In this document: positions 43,800 through 51,915 of the stretch, in pieces | How the letters are laid out: each line of letters opens with the position of its first letter | How positions within the stretch are numbered: position 1 is the stretch's first letter | Source: Streptomyces yatensis | GTDB taxonomy: Bacteria > Actinomycetota > Actinomycetes > Streptomycetales > Streptomycetaceae | Assembly (NCBI RefSeq): GCF_018069625.1 | Contig: NZ_CP072941.1 | Location: forward strand, 6,014,001 to 6,078,000 | Length of the DNA stretch: 64,000 nucleotides | Reading direction: 5' to 3' | The notes under the pieces: generated by a model | What the model was told of the DNA's origin: nothing | The model's database searches: none | The model's input: the letters and a program-made list of their open reading frames with translations, nothing else | Translations under genes and position numbers: made by a program

Positions 43800-45179
43800 G
43801 TGACCGCACCTCTCCTCACGTCCCTCGCCGCGCCCGGCGGCGACCGCCCCGACGCGCTGAGCGTCGGCGGCCGCTCCCTCTCGCGCGAGGAACTGCTCGG
43901 TGCCGCGGGCGCGGTGGCGGCCCGTATCGCCGGTGCGCCGGTCGTCGCGGTCCGGGCGACCGCGACCCCGGAGACGGTGGTCGCGGTGGTCGGCGCGCTG
44001 CTGGCCGGGGTGCCGGTGGTGCCCGTACCGCCGGACTCCGGCCCGGCCGAACGCGACCACATACTCCGGGACTCGGGCGCCACCCTGCTGCTCACCGGGG
44101 AGGCCGTGGAGGCCCCGATCGAGACCGTCCCGGTGGACCCGGCCGAGCGGGCCGCGTGGACGAAGCCGGAGCCGGACGCGGAGTCCACGGCGTTCATCCT
44201 CTACACCTCGGGCACCACGGGGGCGCCCAAGGGCGCGCTGATCTCCCGGCGGGCGGTCGCCGCCGACCTGGACGGGCTCGCCGCGGCCTGGGCCTGGACC
44301 GCGGAGGACACCCTGGTCCACGGGCTGCCGCTGTTCCATGTGCACGGCCTGGTGCTGGGCGTCCTGGGCGCGCTCCGCACGGGCAGCCGCCTCGTCCACA
44401 CCGGCAAGCCGACCCCGGCGGCGTACGCGGCCGCGGGCGGCAGCCTCTACTTCGGGGTGCCCACGATCTGGAACCGGATCGTCCAGGACCCGGACTCCGC
44501 CCGCACCCTGGCCTCCGCCCGGCTGCTGGTCTCCGGCAGCGCCCCGCTGCCCGCCCCGGTCTTCCGCGACCTCGAACGGCTCACCGGCCAGCGCCCCATC
44601 GAGCGCTACGGCATGACCGAGAGCCTCATCACGATCTCCACCCGGGCCGACGGCGAGCGCCGCCCCGGCTACGTCGGCACCCCGCTGGCGGGCATCCGCA
44701 CCCGGATCGCCACCGAGGAGGGCGCCGAGATCGGCGAACTCCAGCTCACCGGCCCCACCCTCTTCGACGGCTATCTGAACCGGCCCGAGGCCACGGCCGG
44801 TTCGTACACCGAGGACGGCTGGTTCCGCACGGGCGACATCGCCGCGGTCGACCCGGACGGCTTCCACCGCATCGTGGGCCGCGCCTCCACCGACATGATC
44901 AAGTCCGGCGGCTACCGCATCGGCGCGGGCGAGGTCGAGAACGCCCTCCTGGACCACCCCGCCGTCCGCGAGGCCGCCGTCGTCGGCGCCCCGCACGAGG
45001 ATCTGGGCCAGGAGATCGTCGCCTACGTCGTGGCCGACGGCATCGGCGAACAGGAGCTGATCGACTTCGTCGCCACCCAGCTCTCCGTCCACAAGCGCCC
45101 CCGCAAGGTCCGCTTCCTGGAGGCCCTGCCCCGCAACGCCATGGGCAAGCCCCAGAAGAAGCTCCTGCCCCCGGCCTGA
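43800..45179 (+). CDS. Acyl-CoA synthetase, malonyl-CoA synthetase (MatB)-like
   Basis: A 459-residue ANL-superfamily ligase that adenylates a carboxylate and transfers it to CoA. Core motifs are YTSGTTGAPKG (P-loop), ERYGMTESL, DGWFRTGDIA and the C-terminal Lys in NAMGKPQKK. It closely follows S. coelicolor MatB as I remember it, including GLPLFHVHGLVLG and the Arg of RADGE, so malonate or methylmalonate is a likely substrate; one arginine-type site (RHLGR in MatB) is HTGK here, so specificity may differ. The start is GTG 43800, eight bases after GGAAGGAG. It is convergent with the NCS1 permease. Confidence 0.85.
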   Translation: MTAPLLTSLAAPGGDRPDALSVGGRSLSREELLGAAGAVAARIAGAPVVAVRATATPETVVAVVGALLAGVPVVPVPPDSGPAERDHILRDSGATLLLTGEAVEAPIETVPVDPAERAAWTKPEPDAESTAFILYTSGTTGAPKGALISRRAVAADLDGLAAAWAWTAEDTLVHGLPLFHVHGLVLGVLGALRTGSRLVHTGKPTPAAYAAAGGSLYFGVPTIWNRIVQDPDSARTLASARLLVSGSAPLPAPVFRDLERLTGQRPIERYGMTESLITISTRADGERRPGYVGTPLAGIRTRIATEEGAEIGELQLTGPTLFDGYLNRPEATAGSYTEDGWFRTGDIAAVDPDGFHRIVGRASTDMIKSGGYRIGAGEVENALLDHPAVREAAVVGAPHEDLGQEIVAYVVADGIGEQELIDFVATQLSVHKRPRKVRFLEALPRNAMGKPQKKLLPPA

Positions 45180-45228
45180 CCCGGTCCCTGGCTCCCGGGG
45201 GCCCCGCGGTCACCCGGGGGCCTCGCCG

Positions 45229-46713
45229 TCACCCGGGCTCGGTGGCGTACGGGCGGTCGGGGGTCGGCCCCGGGGCGAGGATCATGTGGTCGGGAACGTG
45301 AGCGGTGTCCCGGTGGGCCAGGAGCCAGTAGAGGGCGGCGGGGACGGCGAGGCCGACGAGCCAGGAGATGTCCGCGCCGCCCAGCGGGGCGACGAGGGGG
45401 CCGGTGTAGAAGTGCGTTGACAGGAAGGGGAGTTGGGCCAGGACGCCCACCGCGTAGGTGGAGAGGGCCTTCCAGCGCCAGGCGCCGTAGCGGCCGTCCG
45501 GGTCGCTGAGGGCGGGGATGTCGTAGCGCTCCTTGGCGATGGCGTAGTAGTCGACGAGGTTGATCGCGCTCCACGGGGTGAAGAAGGTCAGCAGGAACAG
45601 CAGGAAGTCCTTGAAGGACGACAGGAAGCTGTCCTTGCCGAGCAGCGCGACCGCCGTGCCCGCGACCATGATCCCGGCGATGTAGGCGGCCCGGCCGCGC
45701 GGCGAGAGGGTGGCGTTGCCGCGGAAGCCGCTGATGCTGGTCACCATCGACATGAAGCCGCCGTAGGTGTTCAGGACGTTGATCGTCAGCTTGCCGAGGG
45801 CGATGACGAAGTAGAGCAGTGAGGTGATCACGGCCGCGCCGCCGCCGAGGCCGACGATGTAGGAGACCTCGTTGCCGACGAAGGCGTGGCCGGCCGCGGC
45901 GGCCGCGAGGGCGCCGAAGGTCATGGACCACTGCGAGCCGAGGACGGTGCCGGCCAGGGTCCAGGAGAAGGTGGCCTTGGGGGAGGTGGCGCGCGGCAGG
46001 TAGCGGGAGTAGTCGGCGACGTACGGGCCGAAGGCGAGCTGCCAGGAGGCGGACAGCGACACCGCGAGGAGGAAGAGCGGGAAGTCGAAGGTCCGGTCGT
46101 GGAGGAGGGTGGCCAGGTCGGTGCGGTCCAGCAGCCGGATGCCCAGGTAGACGAAGGCCAGGGCGCAGACCACGCCGGCGATCCGGCCCAGGGTGTGGAT
46201 CAGGCGGTAGCCCACGGCGGCCGCCACACCGGTGATGAGGGCGAAGATGATGATGCCGGTGGTGTCGCCGAGATGGGTGAGTTCGCCGACCGCCTGGCCC
46301 GCCAGCACGCTGCCGCTGGCGAAGAAGCCCACGTACATGACGATGACCAGCAGCAGCGGGACGATCGCGCCCCGGACCCCGAACTGGGCCCGGGAGGAGA
46401 TCATCTGGGGGAGGCCGAGCCGGGGGCCCTGGGCCGAGTGGAGCGCCATGACGGCTCCACCGAGCAGGTTGCCGAGCAGCAGGGCGATGATCGACCAGAA
46501 GGCGCCCGCGCCGAAGACGACGGCCAGCGCGCCGGTGACGACGGCGGTGATCTGGAGGTTCGCGCCGAGCCACAGGGTGAACTGGCTGAAGGCGGTGCCA
46601 TGGCGCTCCGCGTCCGGGACGACGTCGATCGAGCGCTTCTCGACGAGGGAGTCGAGGGCGGCGCGGGAGTCGGTGGCGTCGCGGGAGCCGCGGGAGTCGA
46701 GAGAGTCGGTCAT
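45229..46713 (-). CDS. NCS1 family permease (cytosine/purine/allantoin type)
   Basis: A 494-residue transporter with 12 hydrophobic segments, of the nucleobase-cation-symport-1 family (FTLWLGANLQITAVVTGALA, GLPQMISSRAQFGVRGA, FTPWSAINLVDYY). Substrates of the family include cytosine, purines, allantoin, hydantoins and thiamine. It lies 18 bp downstream of the binding-protein gene in what looks like one operon with an OpuC-type importer, so it may bring in a related nitrogen compound. ATG 46713 follows AGGAG at a distance of 10 bases. Confidence 0.87.
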   Translation of the reverse strand: MTDSLDSRGSRDATDSRAALDSLVEKRSIDVVPDAERHGTAFSQFTLWLGANLQITAVVTGALAVVFGAGAFWSIIALLLGNLLGGAVMALHSAQGPRLGLPQMISSRAQFGVRGAIVPLLLVIVMYVGFFASGSVLAGQAVGELTHLGDTTGIIIFALITGVAAAVGYRLIHTLGRIAGVVCALAFVYLGIRLLDRTDLATLLHDRTFDFPLFLLAVSLSASWQLAFGPYVADYSRYLPRATSPKATFSWTLAGTVLGSQWSMTFGALAAAAAGHAFVGNEVSYIVGLGGGAAVITSLLYFVIALGKLTINVLNTYGGFMSMVTSISGFRGNATLSPRGRAAYIAGIMVAGTAVALLGKDSFLSSFKDFLLFLLTFFTPWSAINLVDYYAIAKERYDIPALSDPDGRYGAWRWKALSTYAVGVLAQLPFLSTHFYTGPLVAPLGGADISWLVGLAVPAALYWLLAHRDTAHVPDHMILAPGPTPDRPYATEPG

Positions 46714-46731
46714 GACGGTGTGCTCCTGCCG

Positions 46732-47670
46732 CTATTTCTTGGTGAGGCCGTTCTTGGCTGCCCAGTCGGCGGCGACCCGGTCCGGGTCCTTCTTGTCGTT
46801 GCTCACCAGCTTGTTGAGCCGGGCCAGTTCCTGCGTGGTGAGGGCGCCGCCCAGGCGGGCCAGGGCCTTGCGGACCTTGGCGTCGGCCTTGGCGGAGCGG
46901 ATGACGGGCACGATGTGCTGGGCGGGGATGAGGGCCTTGGGGTCGGCGAGGATCACCCAGTCGTTGGCCTCGATGTCGGGGTCGGTGGAGAAGAGGTTGG
47001 CGACGTCGACATCGCCCTTCTTCAACGCGCCCTTGACCAGGGGGCCGGAGGCGTCGAGGGCCTTGAACTCCTTGAAGGTCACGCCGTAGCGGTCCTTGAG
47101 GCCCACCAGGCCGACCACGCGCTTCTTGTCCTCGGCCGGGCCGCCGAAGACCAGCTTGCCGTTCTGCTTGGCCAGGTCGGCGAAGCTGCGCAGACCGTGC
47201 TTCTGCGCGGCCTCATGGGTGACGCAGAAGACGTCCTTGTCCTCGGCGGCCGCGTACGACAGGGCCTCCAGGCCGCTGGGGAGGGCGACGGTGAGGGCGT
47301 TCTGCAGGTCGCCGGCCTCGGTCTGGGGGGCCTTGTCGTCGAAGTGGAGCAGCAGATTGCCCTGGTACTCGGGGAGCAGATCGATATCGCCCTGCTGGAG
47401 GGCGGGGATGACGATCTCGCGGGAGCCGAGGTTGGGCCGCACGCTCGTCTTGATGCCCGCGCCCTTCAGCGCCTCGGCGTAGAGATAGCCCAGCAGCTGG
47501 TTCTCGGTGAAGTTGGCGGTGCCGATGACCAGGCCGCCCAGGCTGCTGCCGCCGCCCGAGCCACCGCTGCCGCCGTCGCCCTTGAGCGAGGTGACGCCGC
47601 CGCTACAGGCGGCCAGCGCGGGTACGGAGGCGCCGGCGAGCAGGCCGCCGAGCAGTTTCCTGCGGTTCAT
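46732..47670 (-). CDS. OpuC-type substrate-binding lipoprotein
   Basis: A 312-residue lipoprotein (lipobox LAAC) tethered by a Gly/Ser-rich linker, with a type II binding fold of the OpuAC/ProX class (LVIGTANFTENQLLGYLYAEAL, IDLLPEYQGNLLLHF). The class binds quaternary ammonium compounds such as glycine betaine, choline, carnitine and, in EgtU-type proteins, ergothioneine. The ligand here is unknown. GAGGAG precedes ATG 47670. It lies fourth in the ABC operon. Confidence 0.9.
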   Translation of the reverse strand: MNRRKLLGGLLAGASVPALAACSGGVTSLKGDGGSGGSGGGSSLGGLVIGTANFTENQLLGYLYAEALKGAGIKTSVRPNLGSREIVIPALQQGDIDLLPEYQGNLLLHFDDKAPQTEAGDLQNALTVALPSGLEALSYAAAEDKDVFCVTHEAAQKHGLRSFADLAKQNGKLVFGGPAEDKKRVVGLVGLKDRYGVTFKEFKALDASGPLVKGALKKGDVDVANLFSTDPDIEANDWVILADPKALIPAQHIVPVIRSAKADAKVRKALARLGGALTTQELARLNKLVSNDKKDPDRVAADWAAKNGLTKK

Positions 47671-47707
47671 GGGGTGCTCTCCTCGGATCCGGAGTGGGTC
47701 GGTGACG

Positions 47708-48394
47708 TCAGTGCGCGTGGGCGCGCGGGGGGCGGTTGCGGAACAGCAGGCGTTGCACTCCGGCCAGCGCCAGGTCCAGGGCGATGGCCAGCACGGCGAC
47801 CAGCACCGCCCCGCCCAGCACCTGCACCAGATCGCGCTGGGCGAGCCCGTCGAAGACGTAGCGGCCGAGCCCGCCGAAGCTGACGTACGCGGCGATGGTG
47901 GCGGTGGCCACGACCTGGACGCAGGCCAGCCGCAGCCCGGTCATGATCAGCGGGAGTGCGAGGGGCAGCTCGACCTGGAACAGCACCTGGTACCAGCGCA
48001 TGCCCTGGCCCCGCGCCGCGTCCCGGACCTCGGGGTCGACGGCGGCCATGCCCGCGTACGTATTGGTGACGATCACCGGGACCGCGAGGGCGACCAGCGA
48101 GATGTACACCGGCCACATGCTCAGCCCGCTGGCCAGGAAGACCAGGGTGACCAGGCCGACGGTGGGCAGCGCCCGTCCGAAGCCGGAGAGGTTGATGGCG
48201 AGGAACGCGCCGCGTCCGGTGTGCCCGATGAGCAGCCCGACCGGGAGGGCGATGGCGGCGGCGACCAGGGTGGCCAGCAGGGAGTACTGGAGGTGTTCCA
48301 GGAGGCGGGTCGCGATGCCGTCGGTCCCGGACCACTGGGAGCCGCTGGTCAGCCAGCGGAGGAGGTCCTTGAGCAGTTCGATCATGTCAGGCAC
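47708..48394 (-). CDS. OpuC-type ABC permease, second copy
   Basis: A 228-residue permease with about five to six helices and the EAA-type loop (VRDAARGQGMRWYQVLFQVELPLALP) that contacts the ATPase. It pairs with the permease encoded just upstream, with which it overlaps by 8 bp. The start is GTG 48394, which lies very close to GGAGG; ATG 48385 is an alternative. It belongs to the osmoprotectant/quaternary amine class. Confidence 0.9.
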   Translation of the reverse strand: MPDMIELLKDLLRWLTSGSQWSGTDGIATRLLEHLQYSLLATLVAAAIALPVGLLIGHTGRGAFLAINLSGFGRALPTVGLVTLVFLASGLSMWPVYISLVALAVPVIVTNTYAGMAAVDPEVRDAARGQGMRWYQVLFQVELPLALPLIMTGLRLACVQVVATATIAAYVSFGGLGRYVFDGLAQRDLVQVLGGAVLVAVLAIALDLALAGVQRLLFRNRPPRAHAH

Positions 48395-49028
48395 GCCTCC
48401 TCAGCCACGGGGTGCACAGCCACTGGATGGTGACCAGCACGGCGTCCGCGACCAGCGCGAGCAGCAGGGACAGAAGGACCCCGGCCACGACGGGGGTGGG
48501 GTAGTTGCGCTGGAAGCCGTCGGTGAACAGCTGGCCGAGACCGCCGTACCCGATGTAGCTGGCCACGCTGACCAGGGATATCGCCATCACCGTGGCGACC
48601 CGTACGCCCGCCATGATCACCGGGAAGGCGAGCGGCAGCTCGACGGTGAGCAGGGTGCGCAGCGGACGGGCGCCCATCGCGGTGGATGCCTCGCGGACCT
48701 TGGTGGGGACGCTGTCGAGCCCCTCCACGGTGTTCCGGAGCAGCACGACCAGGGTGTAGATGGTCAGGCCGGTGATGGCGGTGGTGCGGGTGAGGCCGGT
48801 GATCGGCAGCAGCAGGACGAAGATCGCGATGGACGGGATCGTGAACAGGATGTTCGAGAGCCCGAGGAGGAGTCCGCGCAGGGCCCGCACCCGGTGGGCG
48901 ATCACGGCCAGCGGCAGTGCGATCAGCAGACCGAAGAGGACGGCGGGGACGGCGGTGGAGAGGTGGTCGAGGGTGAGCGTGACCAGGTCGCTTTGGTGAT
49001 CGGGGAACCAGCCCCAGTCGACGGTCAT
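48387..49028 (-). CDS. OpuC-type ABC permease, first copy
   Basis: A 213-residue permease with about five helices and the coupling loop VREASTAMGARPLRTLLTVELPLAFP. Together with the next permease it forms the membrane channel of the importer. ATG 49028 overlaps the ATPase stop as ATGA, showing translational coupling. Confidence 0.91.
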   Translation of the reverse strand: MTVDWGWFPDHQSDLVTLTLDHLSTAVPAVLFGLLIALPLAVIAHRVRALRGLLLGLSNILFTIPSIAIFVLLLPITGLTRTTAITGLTIYTLVVLLRNTVEGLDSVPTKVREASTAMGARPLRTLLTVELPLAFPVIMAGVRVATVMAISLVSVASYIGYGGLGQLFTDGFQRNYPTPVVAGVLLSLLLALVADAVLVTIQWLCTPWLRRRA

Positions 49029-50197
49029 GCGGTCACGCTCGGGTCGGAGGCCGGGGTGCCCTCGTCGTCGGTCTCGCCATGGGGCGCGGCGGCTTCAGCG
49101 GTGCCGGGGGCTTCGTCGGCTTCGGCAGCGTTCTTGAGGGCCGCCGCGCGGCCCGCCTCCGCGTGGCGGCGCCCCGCGAACTCATGTATGCGCTCGCGCC
49201 CGGTGACCCCGGTCAGCACGCCGTCGGCGTCCACCCGGGCCACCAGACCGGCGGGGGAGGCCAGCGACTCGTCCAGGGCGGTGAGCAGTGAATCGCCGTC
49301 CCGCAGCGCCCGCACCGGCAGCAGCGGCGCCCGGTCGCCCTCCGGCCCCTCGGTGTCGCGCCAGCCCAGCGGCTCACCGCGCTCGGAGGTGACCAGCCGC
49401 CAGCGGTCCCCGTCGGCGGGGACGGGCTCCCGCGGCAGATCCGCGAGAGTGGACAGGGAGAGCAGCTTCAGCCCGCGCTCGGCGCCCAGGAAGCCCGCCA
49501 CGAAGTCGTCGGCGGGGCTCGCCAGCAGTTCGGCGGGGGGTGCGCACTGGACGAGATGGCCGCCGGTGCGGAAGATCGCGATGCGGTCGCCGAGCCGTAC
49601 CGCCTCGTCGATGTCGTGGGTGACGAAGACGACCGTCTTGCGCAGCTCGCTCTGCAGCCGCAGCAGCTCGTTCTGGAGCTGGGTCCGTACGACCGGGTCG
49701 ACCGCGCCGAACGGCTCGTCCATCAGCAGCACCGGCGGATCGGCGGCCAGCGCGCGGGCCACCCCGACGCGCTGCTGCTGACCGCCCGAGAGCTGGTGCG
49801 GATAGCGCTTGCCGGAGTCGCCGGGCAGCCCGACCAGCTCCAGCAGCTCGGCGGCGCGGGTCCGCGCCTTGCGGCGGCCCCAGCCCAGCAGCAGCGGGAC
49901 GGTGGCGATGTTGTCGAGGATCGTACGGTGCGGGAAGAGCCCGGCCTGCTGGATCACATAGCCGATGCCGCGCCGCAGCTCGGCGGCGTCCGCCGCGAGG
50001 ACATCACGCCCGGCCACGCTCACCGTGCCGCTGCTCGGCTCGACCATGCGGTTGACCATGCGGAGGGTGGTGGTCTTGCCGCAGCCCGAGGAGCCGACAA
50101 GAACCGTGATGCCCCCTTCCGGGAGTTCGAGGCTGAGCCGGTCCACGGCTGTGGTGCCGTTCGGGTAGTGCTTACTGACGTCCTTGAAGCTGATCAT
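49025..50197 (-). CDS. OpuC/ProV-type ABC ATPase
   Basis: A 390-residue ATPase of the quaternary-amine uptake class: Walker A VGSSGCGKTT, QQAGLFPHRTILDNI, signature LSGGQQQRVGVARALA, Walker B VLLMDEPFGAVDP and VTHDIDEAVRLGD. The C-terminus carries a regulatory region (about 280-350) resembling a single degenerate CBS-type domain and ends in a disordered Ala/Glu tail. It is the first gene of the importer operon. ATG 50197 has AAGGGGAAG just upstream; the longer frame to 50230 is not supported. Confidence 0.9.
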   Translation of the reverse strand: MISFKDVSKHYPNGTTAVDRLSLELPEGGITVLVGSSGCGKTTTLRMVNRMVEPSSGTVSVAGRDVLAADAAELRRGIGYVIQQAGLFPHRTILDNIATVPLLLGWGRRKARTRAAELLELVGLPGDSGKRYPHQLSGGQQQRVGVARALAADPPVLLMDEPFGAVDPVVRTQLQNELLRLQSELRKTVVFVTHDIDEAVRLGDRIAIFRTGGHLVQCAPPAELLASPADDFVAGFLGAERGLKLLSLSTLADLPREPVPADGDRWRLVTSERGEPLGWRDTEGPEGDRAPLLPVRALRDGDSLLTALDESLASPAGLVARVDADGVLTGVTGRERIHEFAGRRHAEAGRAAALKNAAEADEAPGTAEAAAPHGETDDEGTPASDPSVTA

Positions 50198-50357
50198 CCG
50201 CTTCCCCTTGCCCTGTCTGCATATAGTCATGCACAGTCATAGTCGAGTGAATAGAAGTCAAGAGGTCTGCGTTAATCACCGGTTACTTCTGCTCGCGATG
50301 TGGACGAAGTGCCTGGCGGCTGGCCCGGAATGGGCGTTTCGAGAGGGGTTGCCCTGG
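50198..50357. promoter_or_regulatory. Divergent control region of importer and MIO-free lyase
   Basis: 160 bp between two divergent transcripts. AGTCAT occurs twice (50225-50230 and 50235-50240). ATGCA (50229-50233), 14 bases, TGAAT (50248-50252) matches the hutH/hutU dyad ATTCA-N14-TGAAT at 9 of 10 positions, and TAGTCG inside its centre could be a -10 box. TTGACT on the minus strand (about 50256-50261) is a possible -35 for the importer. All assignments here are tentative. Confidence 0.35.
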
Positions 50358-51884
50358 ATGTTGTCTCACATGCTGGATGCTGATGCCGCGGCGGCCGAGG
50401 GCACAGGCGGCACAGCTCAGCGCATCACATTGGACGGCCGGAGCCTACGCGTCGTCGATATCGCCCGCTTGGCCGACCGCGTCAGCCGGCCCGCGGCGCC
50501 CGACCCGACCGCGCTCGCCCTGGCCGAGCGCGCCTGGGAGACCGCGGACCGGCTGGCCGCCACCGGGCGCGTCTACGGCCGGAGCACCGGCGTGGGCGCC
50601 AACCGTACCGAGGACGTCGGCCCGGCCGACTCCGACCACGGGCTGCGGCTGCTGCGCAGCCACGCGGGCGCGATCGGCGCACCGCTGCCCGCGCGCGAGG
50701 TGCGCGCCATGATGACCGTCCGCGCCAATCAGCTGCTGGCGGGCGGCGCCGGACTGCGCCCCGCCGTCGTCACCGCGCTGGTCGAGGGGCTCGACAGCGG
50801 CGCCCACCCGGTGATCAACGAATACGGCGCGGTCGGCACCGGGGACCTCGCCGCGCTCGCCCAGACCGGTCTCGCGCTCGTCGGCGAGCACCCCTGGGAC
50901 CTCACCGAGGCCGCCCCGGGGCGCCGCGCCCCCGACCCGATCGTGCTCGACAGCAACGACGCACTCGCGCTCATCAGCAGCAACGCCCTCACCCTCGGCC
51001 AGTCCGCGCTCGCCCTCGCCGAGCTGCGGCGGCTGCTGTCCGCCTCGCTCTCGGTGGCCGCGCTCTCGCTGATCGCGGTCGGCGGGTCGTACGAGGCGTA
51101 CGCCGAACCCGTGCACGCCGCCCGGCCGCACCCCGGCTCCGTCGAGGCCGCCGCCCGGATGCGCGCCCTGCTGGGCGCTCCGGCCCGGCCCACCCCACCG
51201 CTCGGGCGCATACAGGACCCGTACGGCTTCCGCTGTCTGCCGCAGATCCACGGACCGGCGCTGGACGCGGCGGAGGCGCTGGAGCGGGTGCTGACCGTCG
51301 ACTTCAACGCGGCCACCGAGAACCCGCTGATCAGCTCCGCCGACGAGGCCGCCTACCACCACGGCAACTTCTACGCCGCGCACGCCGCCCTCGCCCTGGA
51401 CGCCTTCCGGCTCGCCGCGCTGCAGACCGCCCGGCTCTCCACGGCCCGGCTCGCCGCGCTCAGCGAACCCGACTTCACCCGGCTGCGCCCCTTCCTCGGC
51501 GACGCCGCGCCCGCCAGCTCGGGCGTGATGATCCTCGAATACGCGGCGGGGGCGGCCCTCGGCGAGATGCGCGCGGTCTCCCACCCCGCCTCGCTGGGCC
51601 ATGCCGTGCTCTCCCGCGGTGTCGAGGAACAGGCCAGCTTCGCCTCGCTCGGCGCCCGCCAGACGCTCCGCGTCGCCGACCACTACCGGCTGGTGCTGGG
51701 CTGCGAACTGGTCGCGGCGGTACGGGCGTTGCGCCAGCGCGGTCTGGAACCGGACCCGGAGCTCCCGGCCGGTGTCGCCTTCGCCATGGCGTCGGAAGTG
51801 CTCGATCCCCGCATGGAGGACCGGCCGTTGACGGAGGATGTGGCGGTGGCCGCGCGCCTGCTCGACCGGCTGGCAGGGGTATGA
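50358..51884 (+). CDS. HAL-family lyase lacking the MIO triad
   Basis: A 508-residue homologue of histidine/phenylalanine ammonia-lyase. The catalytic frame is kept: Tyr73 (VYGRSTGVG), His102 (RSHAGA), Gln286/Tyr289/Arg292 (RIQDPYGFR), Phe338 (GNFYA) and Glu403 (LGEMR). However, the Ala-Ser-Gly that forms the MIO cofactor is gone: the loop reads EYGAVGTGDLAALA (Gly160-Thr161-Gly162), one residue shorter than HutH, and the Asn equivalent to HutH Asn199 is Ser207. MIO cannot form, so amine elimination must use another route or leaving group. Ergothionase, which releases trimethylamine from ergothioneine, is a known MIO-free member of this fold. The gene is divergent from an OpuC-type importer and precedes an RpiR regulator. 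Confidence 0.85.
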   Translation: MLSHMLDADAAAAEGTGGTAQRITLDGRSLRVVDIARLADRVSRPAAPDPTALALAERAWETADRLAATGRVYGRSTGVGANRTEDVGPADSDHGLRLLRSHAGAIGAPLPAREVRAMMTVRANQLLAGGAGLRPAVVTALVEGLDSGAHPVINEYGAVGTGDLAALAQTGLALVGEHPWDLTEAAPGRRAPDPIVLDSNDALALISSNALTLGQSALALAELRRLLSASLSVAALSLIAVGGSYEAYAEPVHAARPHPGSVEAAARMRALLGAPARPTPPLGRIQDPYGFRCLPQIHGPALDAAEALERVLTVDFNAATENPLISSADEAAYHHGNFYAAHAALALDAFRLAALQTARLSTARLAALSEPDFTRLRPFLGDAAPASSGVMILEYAAGAALGEMRAVSHPASLGHAVLSRGVEEQASFASLGARQTLRVADHYRLVLGCELVAAVRALRQRGLEPDPELPAGVAFAMASEVLDPRMEDRPLTEDVAVAARLLDRLAGV

Positions 51885-51915
51885 GGGACGAGGGTACGAG
51901 GGTCAGGAGGACGCG

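Noticed and set aside
50358..51884. Second histidine ammonia-lyase, or phenylalanine/tyrosine ammonia-lyase
   Set aside because: The MIO triad is absent and the Asn of LLNGT is lost, so ordinary ammonia-lyase chemistry is unlikely.
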